Below are positions 46,208 through 55,835 of a stretch of 64,000 bases of DNA, piece by piece (position 1 is the first letter of the stretch; each line of letters begins with the position of its first letter). This DNA comes from Stomorhina lunata. Taxonomy: Eukaryota > Arthropoda > Insecta > Diptera > Rhiniidae. The translations under genes and the position numbers were made by a program. Under the pieces are notes generated by a model, which saw only the letters and a list, made by a program, of their open reading frames with translations, was not told the origin of the DNA and did no database searches. The stretch is from contig OW121744.1 of assembly GCA_933228675.1 (NCBI GenBank), positions 102,345,622-102,409,621 of the forward strand, written 5' to 3'.

Positions 46208-46401
46208 ATGTTACCCTTGCCTCGACGTCATCAGCAGCTGCTACAGGAGGCTTTTGGTCGAGACTCCTCTAACAGCCTGGAGGAGTTTGGTAATGGCGGC
46301 TATAGGGAAAATGGTTTTAGTAATGAATTAAATTCTACCATAGCCAGTGTGGAAAATATATCTTTGGGGGAAAAAGTGCCTCCCTCATTAAGGATTTTAA
46401 G
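46208..46401 (+). CDS. NADK: NAD kinase, alternative first coding exon B
   Basis: 64 codons plus two bases, starting MLPLPRRHQQLLQEAFGRDS and ending PPSLRILR at a GTGGGA donor (46402). It closes with AG, and the G at 50560 completes an arginine, giving an ...RILR-RTRSLNAP junction. This resembles the RRTRSL stretch preceding the kinase core in vertebrate NADK. The isoform totals 1455 bases, 484 residues, close to human NADK (446). It lies 4.2 kb upstream of the common exons and would need its own promoter, since exon A contains a separate start. The donor is non-ideal but phase and location fit. Confidence 0.8.
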
Positions 46402-46986
46402 GTGGGATTAAAATAAGTCAGAATAAATTTTAAAAACATTTAAAAAAAAAGTGTAGAAAAACTCTGTTAAAGAAAATTCGAAAAACTTTTGAAAAAAATC
46501 TTAAAAAAAAATTTTTTTCAACAAAATTTAAAACAAAGAAATTTTTAATAGACAAACAATTTTTAGTTTTTTTTTTTTGTTTAAAGGTGCGCCTTTTTTA
46601 TAGACTCTCCTCTATCTCTTTCCCTCCTTCTCTGTTTAAATACATAATTATTTCCATAATTAAATATTTACTAACATTTTTATCGCAATTCTCTACAAAA
46701 TCGTTGTCTTTCATGCCAATAAATATTTATTGTTGTAATCATTGTATAAATTACAAATTACGTAAAATCACTCATCTGCCAAAGTGTAAAGCATCATTTA
46801 CATTTTTGAAAAAAACTAAAAAAAAAACAGTTTTAAAATTTTTTAAAATTCTGTAAATTCTACGGAAATTTTATTATTTTTACTATATTTATGTCAGTTG
46901 TAGTGAAAATTTTACAAAAATTTGTAAATATTAAAAAAAATTGTAAATATTACGAAAAATAACAAAATTGTCATGATGTAAATATT

Positions 46987-47377
46987 ATTCAAAAAGAATG
47001 ATTATTCGCATTTGATCCCAAATCTGTTACATTTATTTATTAATGTAACAGACCAATTTATTGATAAAAAGCCAGGAAGATGAAAACTGAAAAATGTTTG
47101 TTTTTGTTCAGTCGATAATCTATGCTTTTACTTATGGTTTATGAACACAATTCTTAAAAGTTTTGTTTGTAAATTTAGTAATAATGCGAGGTTTTCGATC
47201 TGTCTAAATTGGGGATAATCCTCCTGAAGAGATGGCTTAATTAGCCATCGAAACGCGTCGAGGAATTTGGTTTCTCCGCAAACATTTTTTGGCTTTTTAT
47301 CAATAAATTGGTCTGTTACATTAATAAATAAATGTAACAGATTTGGGATCAAATGCGAATAATCATTCTTTTTGAAT
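46987..47377 (+). mobile_element. Inverted-repeat element carrying a hammerhead ribozyme
   Basis: Perfect 88-bp inverted arms (46987-47074 and 47290-47377) start ATTCAAAAAGAATGATTATT and end in TGATAAAAAGCCA. They enclose 215 bp with no open frame, in which a hammerhead motif sits just before the right arm. The same right-hand module (GAGGAATT, then ACATTTTTTG, then inverted TAATAAATA) is found in the elements at 2405 and 47506. Hammerhead motifs in fly genomes are known from Penelope-like retroelements, so this may be a non-autonomous relative. Confidence 0.75.
47219..47264 (+). ncRNA. Hammerhead ribozyme (complete core)
   Basis: Stem I: TCCTC 47219-47223 with GAGGA 47260-47264. Catalytic box CTGAAGA 47224-47230. 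Stem II: six pairs, 47231-47236 with 47244-47249, seven-base loop. GAA 47250-47252. Minimal stem III: A-C with G-T (47253-47254 with 47257-47258, two-base loop). Unpaired C 47259. Every conserved core position of the family is present, and cleavage is predicted between 47259 and 47260. A two-pair stem III is typical of the short hammerheads in retroelements, which often need a dimer or stem I-II contacts to work. Confidence 0.85.
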
Positions 47378-47505
47378 ATGTATTACGAAAATGTTATACA
47401 TTGTACTAAAAAAGTGAATATTTTAATCCTTATTTAATTTTCAATATTTCTGATTTCTAATTTGATTTGTAAATTTTAAAATTTTGCATTAAATCAGAAA
47501 GAAAA

Positions 47506-47755
47506 ATTATTCGCATTTGATCCCATTTATTTAGACATTTTATAAAAATACAAACGTAATAATATACAGAAAATAGGTAATAATGAAAGGTTTTCGATCT
47601 GTCTAAAAATAGGGATACTTCTCCTGAAGAGATGGCCTAACCAACCATCAAACGCGTCGAGGAATTGGTTGTCCCCACAAACATTTTTTGCCTTCATCAA
47701 TAAATTGTATGTTACGTTAATCAATAAATGTAAAAGATTGGGATCAAATGCGAAT
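47506..47755 (+). mobile_element. Second hammerhead-family element, decayed
   Basis: Short inverted ends remain: ATTATTCGCATTTGATCCCA at 47506-47525 and TGGGATCAAATGCGAAT at 47739-47755. The interior has the same GGTTTTCGATCTGTCTAA leader, hammerhead-like block and ACATTTTTTG module as the element at 46987. It is about 250 bp. Confidence 0.7.
47619..47664 (+). ncRNA. Hammerhead motif lacking G12
   Basis: CTGAAGA is at 47624-47630. Stem II is GATGG/CCATC with a nine-base loop, and GTC and the stem I partner GAGGAA are kept. After CCATC the sequence reads AAACGCGTC, so the conserved G (position 12, the general base) is missing. Predicted inactive. Confidence 0.65.
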
Positions 47756-47879
47756 TCTTATCTTCTAAATTTGTTGTCAATTGCTCGACATCTGACCTCA
47801 GTGATGCACTATGGAGTATTTTTAGCGAAAACCTTGCCAAAAAGGCAAAAGTTATTTTTTAAAACCTAGTGTGCATTAT

Positions 47880-48500
47880 AATGTGACATTTGTTTGATTT
47901 TTGTAGTTGTAGGATACTATAAAATTCGGGAAGTTGAACAAATTGCATGATTTTTTTCGATTCTATAAGGTTTCCAAATATTTTCTTGTGGATAAACTAA
48001 CAAAGATTTTACTTTGATTCTTTTTTATCTAAAAGAATATCAATTCTGGGAAGTGTGACCCATGGGAGGTAAGCGAAATAATGGAAATATATTGAAGATA
48101 TTTAACTGGCTTGGTACCAAAAATGAACATGCATCAAATTTCATCACTATATCTCTTTTAACTAAAGATTTAACGTAATTTCAGTTGTTTCCGAGAGCAT
48201 ATTTGGATGGGAGGTACGCGAGGTACTGGACCTATATTAACCAAAATCGACTTTGTCTTTGGTACCAAAAATGAAAATGCACCAAATTAACAATAATACG
48301 TGAAAAGACGGACGAAGGGATATATAGGGGGTAAACGGTCCACCAAAATTCGTATTTTTTTCCTTTTACTATTTTAAACCTAAATCTATAAAAACCCAAA
48401 ATTTTTATTCAATAAACACGATAATAAATTTTGGGTAGGTTTTCAACCAAAATAATCCTGTATATTTCGTAAGGTAATATAGAGTCGGGCTTGCCCGACC
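47880..48500. repeat. Degenerate dispersed repeat ending in a GTCGGGC/GCCCGAC palindrome
   Basis: GACCCATGGGAGGTA, GAGGTACTGGACC and TTTGGTACC-like blocks repeat. It ends with AATATAGAGTCGGGCTTGCC then CGAC near 48480, a 6-bp hairpin. It is related to 42885-43775 and lies in the NADK intron. Confidence 0.45.
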
Positions 48501-48639
48501 TTTTTTACCAAATACTGCAATTGTTACATATCGATTCTTGTTATAGATTTTTAAATTTTAAATCTATGCAAGTTAGACTGTAAATGATTGTACGTGTGAT
48601 CATGGCATAGACTATAAACTGGTCTGTGCGTTTCTAATA

Positions 48640-49410
48640 CAGTCGCATCTACTGGAGCTCCATCTGCTTCGGTCAAGGACTATATTTTGTAATTTTTTCT
48701 CCTTTGGAACTGTCCTATCCGGCCAGGCTGCTCCAAATCCTTTTGGTCCGTGCCGGAATCTAACAAAATCCTGGACCATGGTTTTGTACGGTTTGCCAAA
48801 ACTAACTTTACAGGAATTCTGTAAAGTGCAATGGTTCACCTTCGGAGACGAAATAATTGTTCTGGATTTTTTTAACATCGGGAGTGGAGTGATAGATATG
48901 TCGCCTCTTGCAATAGACGACGTAGCCCCTCGGTGTCGTCGACTTTGCCATCGATGTCCTCCGCGACATCATCGTCGTCGTCGTTTATCACTCCTCCTCC
49001 ATCTTTCAGACTGCAACAACAACTGCAGCAGCAACAACAGCTGCAACAATATCTACAGCCCCAGTTAACACCACAACCTGCTGTTGCCCGGCCCGAGGTA
49101 ATTTCAATCATGCAACTTAATTGCAATGGTTTCCAAAACAAGATCATGGAGATCACTAATTTCATGCATCAGCATCGGCGGTCCAATAAACTAAGCTAAA
49201 CAACGCCATAAGCCTCCAGAGTTGTAACGGATACAACGTTCCTACGCAGTAGGAACAACGTCCTCAAGTCGCCGGCAGCACTTGTGGAAAAGATAAAAAA
49301 ACCCTACTTGCAACCTATATTGGCCGGTCCGTGGCAAATTATGCTCTTCACCAAATGTGTGGAACAATAACAGGCTGCCTAAAACTGTCCCCAGAAGCCC
49401 AACTGAAAAT
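48640..49410 (+). pseudogene. Internally deleted non-LTR retrotransposon
   Basis: The + strand has an ORF1-like WTMVLYGLPKLTLQEFCKVQ at about 48775, then a glutamine-rich stretch. The start of an endonuclease follows at about 49105 (ISIMQLNCNGFQNKIMEITN), the usual beginning of ORF2 in Jockey-type elements. It then jumps to YIGRSVANYALHQMCG and ITGCLKLSPEAQ at about 49315-49400, which lie beyond the reverse transcriptase. The whole catalytic middle is deleted. Confidence 0.7.
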
Positions 49411-49411
49411 A

Positions 49412-49770
49412 AGGTTGAATTTTTGAATTGAAATTGAAAAATTTTCAATTGAAAATGAGATATTTAGAATTGAAAATGAGAAATTTTCAATTGAAATTAA
49501 GAATTTTAGAATGAAATTGAGAAAACCTCAAATATAATTTCAACCTCATTTTCAATTGGGGTTTTCTCAATTTTAATTCTAAAATTCTCAATTTCAATTG
49601 AAAATTTTTCAATTTCAATTGAAAATTTTTCAATTTCAATTAAAAAGTTTTTCAATTTCAATTGAAAATTCTCAATTCCAATTGAATATTTTTCAATTTC
49701 AATTAGAATTTCTCAATTTCAATCGAAAATTTCTCAATTCAATTTAAAAATTTCTCAATTACAATTGAAA
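49412..49770. repeat. CAATTGAAA simple repeat with an internal strand switch
   Basis: Units such as GAATTGAAAATGAGAAATTT run to about 49525. Then complementary units (TTTCTCAATTTCAATTGAAA) run to 49770. CAATTG is itself a palindrome, so the block can fold extensively. It borders the non-LTR relic. Confidence 0.7.
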
Positions 49771-49835
49771 ATGGTGTAGAGCTACTGTATAAGTGATGAC
49801 TACAGTTATAACTACAGTTTCAGCAGTATGACTAT

Positions 49836-50067
49836 ATCGTAAGCCTATATTCAATACCGTCTATGAACCTATTTTTTTTAAAAGCACTCTTATTGGAAAA
49901 CTGTTTTTTTATAACGTATCTTGTAATAAAAATCTGAGGAAAGAAATCTATTAAGGCAGAGGAAATATTGACTTACATTAAAGTATTTTGGATATTAAAC
50001 ACTTGTTTGCCTCTCCTTAAAAATATCTTATTTGGTTCATAGTCGGTATTGAATATACCTCACGATA
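49836..50067. mobile_element. MITE family A, copy 3
   Basis: Ends TATCGTAAGCCTATATTCAA and inverted GGTTCATAGTCGGTATTGAA to CCTCACGATAT. The interior keeps TATTGGAAAACTG. About 230 bp, in the last long NADK intron before the core exons. Confidence 0.75.
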
Positions 50068-50559
50068 TAAAAAATAAAATTTAGTTTATTTTTTTCTTTT
50101 TGCAAAACAATCTTCAGTCGATTTAAAGAACCATTTTTATAACATCTTTAATGTTTAATTCAAGGCAAATAATTATGGTTTATATCTCCAATAATCGATT
50201 AAATTTTAAATTAAATTACACTTAATTCTTGTAACAGGTCATATTTTAAAAATATAGTTAGTCACGTACCAATTCCGAGAAATTGATACAAAAAATAAAT
50301 TATTTATAGGAAATGCTTTTAATTGACAAAATGTCCAGTAAAATAAATGGACAGCAAAAATTGCCTACAAAAAAACAGCCGGTAAATGTAAATTATGCTA
50401 AATATGAGACATTATTTAACATGAATAAAATAATAAAGCAAAAAACAAAATAATTAATTAAAAAACAACAAAATCAGCATGATCATATTAAAAAGATCGT
50501 TTTAATTTCATTTAAAATTGATTTACAAACAAAATTTTCATATCTTTTTTTACTTTTAG

Positions 50560-50877
50560 GCGCACACGAAGTTTAAATGCCCCCTCACCCTTTCAACAAT
50601 TTGGACCATGTGGACGTATAATGAAAAATCCAGCTATGGTTATGCAAATACAAGATCCCGCCAGTCAGCGTTTGACCTGGTACAAGCCTCCCCTAACGGT
50701 ATTGGTTATCAAAAAAGTACGTGACTCTATGGTGCTGGCACCATTTGTGCAATTGGTCGAATGGTTGGTACAGGAAAAACACATGGTTGTGTGGGTAGAA
50801 TCGGCGGTCTTAGATGATCCCCTGCTGCAAGAGGATAAGAAATTTCAATCGGTTAAGGAAAAATTGGTGACATTCAA
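50560..50877 (+). CDS. NADK: NAD kinase, first common exon
   Basis: Acceptor TTTTACTTTTAG ends at 50559 and donor GTAAAT begins at 50878. It encodes RTRSLNAPSPFQQFGPCGRI, MVMQIQDPASQRLTWYKPP, LTVLVIKKVRDSMVLAPF and a VESAVLDDPLL segment. It matches the start of the kinase core of animal NADKs, including the nearly invariant IQDPASQRLTW. This part forms the first Rossmann-like strands before the GGDG loop. Both alternative first exons join it in the same phase. The protein phosphorylates NAD to NADP with ATP in the cytosol. Confidence 0.95.
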
Positions 50878-50941
50878 GTAAATTTTTTAATTTTTTTTTA
50901 ATCTCCAAAGAACATTTTACTTAAATTCTTTTCTTTTACAG

Positions 50942-51332
50942 AGACGGTCGCGATGACTTGACAGATCGCATAGACTTTATTGTCTGTTTGGGTGGTGATG
51001 GTACTCTCTTGTATGCCTCTCTTTTGTTTCAACAATCGGTACCACCGGTCATGGCCTTCCATTTGGGTTCTTTGGGTTTTTTGACACCATTCCAGTTTGA
51101 TAATTTCCAGGAACAGGTTACCAATGTTTTAGAGGGACATGCCGCCTTAACATTGCGCAGTCGTTTGCGTTGTGTGATCTACAGAAAAACCGATCGTCGT
51201 AAAGATTCCTCGGAAATGTCACAGCAAATGAATTGTAGCATGTCGGCGGATAGTGGGGTTTCAATGGATTCCATGACGGGCATACCAACAGTGGGTAAGG
51301 GTTGCTCCAGAACTCCCTCAACAAATATATTG
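50942..51332 (+). CDS. NADK: NAD kinase, exon with the GGDGT motif
   Basis: Acceptor TTTTACAG ends at 50941, and donor GTAGGT begins at 51333. It reads TDRIDFIVCLGGDGTLLYAS, with the catalytic GGDGT at 50991-51005, whose aspartate is essential in the family. PPVMAFHLGSLGFLTPFQF and VLEGHAALTLRSRLRC follow. The last 50 residues (TDRRKDSSEMSQQMNCSMSA, then MTGIPTVGKGCS) are a serine- and methionine-rich loop that is variable in NADKs and might be regulatory. The two neighbouring introns are 64 and 58 bp, short as usual for fly core exons. Confidence 0.95.
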
Positions 51333-51390
51333 GTAGGTTTTCTCTTTATTCTCTAAATTGCAAAATATTCAATATTTTCCCCCTTTTTAG

Positions 51391-51648
51391 GTTCTCAATG
51401 AAGTTGTTATCGATCGTGGCCCCTCGCCTTATCTGAGTAATATTGATTTATTTTTGGATGGCAAATATATCACATCGGTTCAGGGTGATGGCTTAATTGT
51501 GTCCACACCTACTGGTAGCACAGCCTATGCAGTGGCAGCTGGTGCCTCAATGATACATCCTTCAGTACCCGCGATTATGGTGACTCCTATATGTCCCCAT
51601 TCACTCAGTTTTCGTCCGATTGTTGTACCTGCTGGAGTTGAATTGAAG
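51391..51648 (+). CDS. NADK: NAD kinase, exon with NE and PTGSTAY motifs
   Basis: Acceptor CCCTTTTTAG ends at 51390 and donor GTAAAT begins at 51649, both phase 0. It encodes [20 protein letters not shown] (conserved NE, NAD binding), [20 protein letters not shown] (glycine-rich nucleotide loop) and [20 protein letters not shown]. All family-invariant residues I can check are present. The following intron contains the 11-bp repeat array, so correct recognition of the next exon must pass over about 200 AG dinucleotides. Confidence 0.95.
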
Positions 51649-51671
51649 GTAAATTTAAACATTTTAAAACT

Positions 51672-52845
51672 AGTTCTGTTTAAGTTCTGTTCTAGTTCTT
51701 TTTTAGTTCTGTACTAGTTCAATTCTAGTTCAGTTCTAGTTCAGTTCTGGTTCAGTTCTAGTTCAGTTCTAGTTCAGTTCTAGTTCAGTTCTAGTTCAGT
51801 TCTAGTTCAGTTCTAGTTCAGTTCTAGTTCAGTTCTAGTTCAGTTCTAGTTCAGTTCTAGTTCAGTTCTAGTTCAGTTCTAGTTCAGTTCTAGTTCAGTT
51901 CTAGTTCAGTTCTAGTTCAGTTCTAGTTCAGTTCTAGTTCAGTTCTAGTTCAGTTCTAGTTCAGTTCTAGTTCAGTTCTAGTTCAGTTCTAGTTCAGTTC
52001 TAGTTCAGTTCTAGTTCAGTTCTAGTTCAGTTCTAGTTCAGTTCTAGTTCAGTTCTAGTTCAGTTCTAGTTCAGTTCTAGTTCAGTTCTAGTTCAGTTCT
52101 AGTTCAGTTCTAGTTCAGTTCTAGTTCAGTTCTAGTTCAGTTCTAGTTCAGTTCTAGTTCAGTTCTAGTTCAGTTCTAGTTCAGTTCTAGTTCAGTTCTA
52201 GTTCAGTTCTAGTTCAGTTCTAGTTCAGTTCTAGTTCAGTTCTAGTTCAGTTCTAGTTCAGTTCTAGTTCAGTTCTAGTTCAGTTCTAGTTCAGTTCTAG
52301 TTCAGTTCTAGTTCAGTTCTAGTTCAGTTCTAGTTCAGTTCTAGTTCAGTTCTAGTTCAGTTCTAGTTCAGTTCTAGTTCAGTTCTAGTTCAGTTCTAGT
52401 TCAGTTCTAGTTCAGTTCTAGTTCAGTTCTAGTTCAGTTCTAGTTCAGTTCTAGTTCAGTTCTAGTTCAGTTCAGTTCTAGTTCAGTTCTAGTTCAGTTC
52501 TAGTTCAGTTCTAGTTCAGTTCTAGTTCAGTTCTAGTTCAGTTCTAGTTCAGTTCTAGTTCAGTTCTAGTTCAGTTCTAGTTCAGTTCTAGTTCAGTTCT
52601 AGTTCAGTTCTAGTTCAGTTCTAGTTCAGTTCTAGTTCAGTTCTAGTTCAGTTCTAGTTCAGTTCTAGTTCAGTTCTAGTTCAGTTCTAGTTCAGTTCTA
52701 GTTCAGTTCTAGTTCAGTTCTAGTTCAGTTCTAGTTCAGTTCTAGTTCAGTTCTAGTTCAGTTCTAGTTCAGTTCTAGTTCAGTTCTAGTTCAGTTCTAT
52801 TTCAGTTCTAGTTCTGTTCCAGTTCTGTTCTAGTTCTGTTCTAAT
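51672..52845. repeat. 11-bp intronic minisatellite (TTCAGTTCTAG), about 100 copies
   Basis: Nearly perfect tandem copies of TTCAGTTCTAG fill most of the last NADK intron. Edges (TTCTGTTCTAGTTCTGTTC) are diverged. One internal irregularity, a lost TCTAG, lies near 52470. Each unit contains TTCAG and TTCTAG, both resembling the end of a pyrimidine-AG splice acceptor. The uniformity suggests recent expansion or a true copy number that differs from the assembly. Confidence 0.97.
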
Positions 52846-52907
52846 AATTTAATTATATTTATAGAAACTTTTTAGAATTTATAATAATTTCTCCTTCCTT
52901 CTTCCAG

Positions 52908-53201
52908 ATTTCTGTCTCCCCCGACAGCCGCAATACCTCTTGGGTATCCTTCGATGGACGCAATCGCCAAGAACTTTTCCATGGCGACAGCCTGAGAGTG
53001 ACCACCTCAATTTACCCGGTGCCCAGTATATGTGCTCAAGATCAAATATCCGATTGGTTCGATTCCTTGGCCGAATGCTTGCACTGGAATGTGCGCAAAA
53101 AGCAAAAGTGCTTAGATGAACTTTCGGACTTGACCGCTTCAGGTTCCGAGGATACATTAGATGAGCTGGAGAGAGGCTCGGATTCTTTGTTAGATAGTTA
53201 A
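52908..53201 (+). CDS. NADK: NAD kinase, last exon
   Basis: Acceptor CTTCCTTCTTCCAG ends at 52907, stop TAA at 53199-53201. It encodes ISVSPDSRNTSWVSFDGRNR, LFHGDSLRVTTSIYPVPSIC and DWFDSLAECLHWNVRKKQKC, matching the C-terminal beta-sandwich and WNVRKKQ end of animal NADKs. A 34-residue acidic and serine-rich tail (LSDLTASGSEDTLDELERGS) follows, longer than and different from the acidic tail of human NADK. The frame and length are consistent with an active enzyme. Confidence 0.95.
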   Translation: MSVSPDSRNTSWVSFDGRNRQELFHGDSLRVTTSIYPVPSICAQDQISDWFDSLAECLHWNVRKKQKCLDELSDLTASGSEDTLDELERGSDSLLDS

Positions 53202-54416
53202 AATAATTGTTAAACAATTCATTATTAAAACGCTAAAAACATTAATCATACAATTTTATTTAAAACTCTTACAATAATATTATCAATAAGGCAAAAAGTA
53301 AGAAGCAAAAAATCTTAAAAAATGCAATATTAAATAAGCTTCAATTTGGTGTTAATAGGTATAGAAAATGAGAAAATGTTTAATTAAGGAAAAGCTTAAT
53401 TTAGAAAATCTATTTTACAAATTTGATCTTAGAAAAGCAATGTATTATGTTAAATAGTTTAAAATTTTGAAAATATATCAAGCTGTTGCCAATTAGTAAT
53501 ATTTAACTAAAACAGATTTAATTGAAGATTTATAATTATTATTAAATTAAATTTATTACAGCTCAAATTGTTAATTTTATAAAGAGAAATTGTATTCTAT
53601 TTTTTTTTTTAAAGAAGGTATTTGTTGCAGAAAATGTTTTAAACATTTTGTTTTAGTTTAATTTATTATGTCTATTTAATTTAAATAAAAATCTAAATAA
53701 TTTAAAGGTTTTTTTCAAAATTCCTTTTCTTACAACTCTTCTTTTTTAACAAATTTAAAATTACAAAAGACATACAATTTTGTTAATATTCCAAAGCTCG
53801 TTCTATTAGTAAGCTCTTTTTGAAATTTTATTTTGTATTGGCCAAGTTTATAATCCTTTGCAAAAAGTCTAAAATCTTATTAGTTGAAAATCTGTTTAGC
53901 AAATGCTACCTTATTAGACTATATGCCGAGGATTGTAAACTGGACTCTTAATTTTTTAGATTTTATAATAATTTGTTTTCTTTTTTTTAATGCTTTCAAA
54001 ATTTTTAGTTTTTTCTAAAAATGATTGCCTTTTTTCTTATTACTTAGGTTTTTGTTTTAGTTTTATTAATCAAACACAAACTCTACTTAAAAAACTTTAA
54101 TATTATATACATATATTTTTTAAATATAATAATATTTCTTATATATATTAAACGTTAATTAATAATATGTATTCAATTTTACTTAGGTCCTGTTTTTCTA
54201 CTAAGTTTTACATTTTTTTAAAAAGATAAAATAATAAAAAAATACTCTTGTTTATATAAAAAAAAAAAACTAAAATCGAAAGTGTACTTTGATTTATTTT
54301 TATAGAATAAAATCCCGCCCTTTTACTGGAAGGTACTAAATTTCTTTTTGCCTAATTTTATTACGTTAATGAGATATACCAAATGTTATTAAAATCATAA
54401 ATGATGAATCCTAAAA
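53202..54416 (+). other. NADK: NADK 3' untranslated region and A+T-rich downstream sequence
   Basis: No further gene seen. The strongest polyadenylation signal candidate is AATAAA at 53684-53689, followed by T-rich sequence. Others further down are possible. Confidence 0.5.
53684..53689 (+). terminator. Candidate NADK polyadenylation signal AATAAA
   Basis: Canonical hexamer 480 bases after the stop codon, followed within 40 bases by a T-rich stretch. In such A+T-rich DNA, chance occurrences are common. Confidence 0.35.
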
Positions 54417-55410
54417 TGATCAAATGCATAGTTTACGATTCAATTCATTTTAACTAACTTTCAGTGTCGCCATCTGGCGAAAATTAGTCATACCAACCTT
54501 CGAAGGCTTATACACAACAATCTTGCTTAAGATCATTACATAATCAAATGCATAGTTTACGATTCAATTAGTTTTGAATAATTTTGCGTGGCATCATCTA
54601 TCGGAAATTAATCGCAGCAACTTAGAAGCCTCCGTTTACTCATGCGCCTCAACTTTGTTAAAGATCATAGCAAGATTAAGTGCACAGTTTACGATTTAAT
54701 TTATTTTGAGTAATTTTCAGTGGCGCCACCTGTCAGAAATTGGTCATACCAATTTAAAAACCTTCGTCGGCTCAAACGCCACAACATCATAGCATGATCA
54801 AATGCACAGTTTACGATTTAGTTTATTTTGAGTAATTTTTAGAGGTGCCCTCTGTCAGAAATCGATCAACCAACTTAAAAACCTTTGTCGTCTTTGTTGG
54901 TCATGCGCAACAATTGGTCATACCAATTTAGAAACCTTCGTCGGTTCAAACGCCACAACATTGCTAAACATCAAAGCATGATCAAATGCACAGTTTACGA
55001 TTTAGTTTATTTCGAGTAATTTTTAGAGGTGCCCCTGTCGGAAATCGATCAAACCAACTTTAAAACCTTTGTCGTCTTTGTTGGTCATGCGCAACAACTT
55101 TGCTAAAGAAAATAGCATGATCAAATGCATAGTTTACGATTTAATTCATTTTGTCTAATTTTCAATCGCACCACCTGTCGAAAATTAGTCATACCAATTA
55201 AGGAACCTTCGTCGGCTCATACGCCACACTTTTGCTAAAGATCATAGCATGACCAAATGCACAGTTTTCGATTTAATTTATTTTGAGTAATTTTCAGTGG
55301 CGCCACCTCTCGGAAAGTTTCCTTACCAACTTAATAACCTCTGTCGGCTCATGCGAAACAACTTCGCTATAGATCATAACATGATCAAATGTATAGTTTA
55401 CTATTCTATA
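54417..55410. repeat. Tandem repeat, eight units of about 120-185 bp
   Basis: Each unit has ATGATCAAATGCATAGTTTA, then ATTCATTTTGAGTAATTTTC, GTGGCGCCACCTGTCGGAAA, GGTCATACCAA and CCTTCGTCGGCTCATGCGCC, with variation. Unit starts are near 54428, 54551, 54683, 54804, 54989, 55129, 55260 and 55391. No frame stays open across units. Between units the GGCGCCACC block is best conserved. Confidence 0.8.
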
Positions 55411-55835
55411 AAGAACATACAGACAGACAAACATTCATTACAAATTTTTCCCCTTTTTATCCCCTAATTTTAAATGCATATTTCGTACTTCTTTGGACCA
55501 ATTGAATTCGGTACATTTAAAAAAAAAGCAGTTAACATATTGCTCCTATTCATATAACTTCATGAGGTGTTAAGTTATCATTTTATTCCATTTTACCCAT
55601 TTTGGCCCAAGAAATCAAAAAAGTACCAAATACGTATTCAATATTTTTGTTGCAGTACAAAACTTTTTTTTATTCTTTGGTTCCAAAGATAAGAATGGGT
55701 TAAAAAATGTACCAAAAAAACTGTTTTCACCCATTTTTAACCCCTATTGGGCATAGTTTCAAAAAAGTACCAAACACCTGTCCGCTTATTTTCATAGTTG
55801 TTCAAAATGTAATTTAAATTTTGTTTCTATACCTA

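Noticed and set aside
48933..49199. Glutamine-rich host protein
   Set aside because: The end of the frame is the endonuclease start of a non-LTR element (ISIMQLNCNGFQNK), so it belongs to the retroelement relic.
51118..51324. Minus-strand frame opposite NADK
   Set aside because: It is a shadow of the NADK coding exon.
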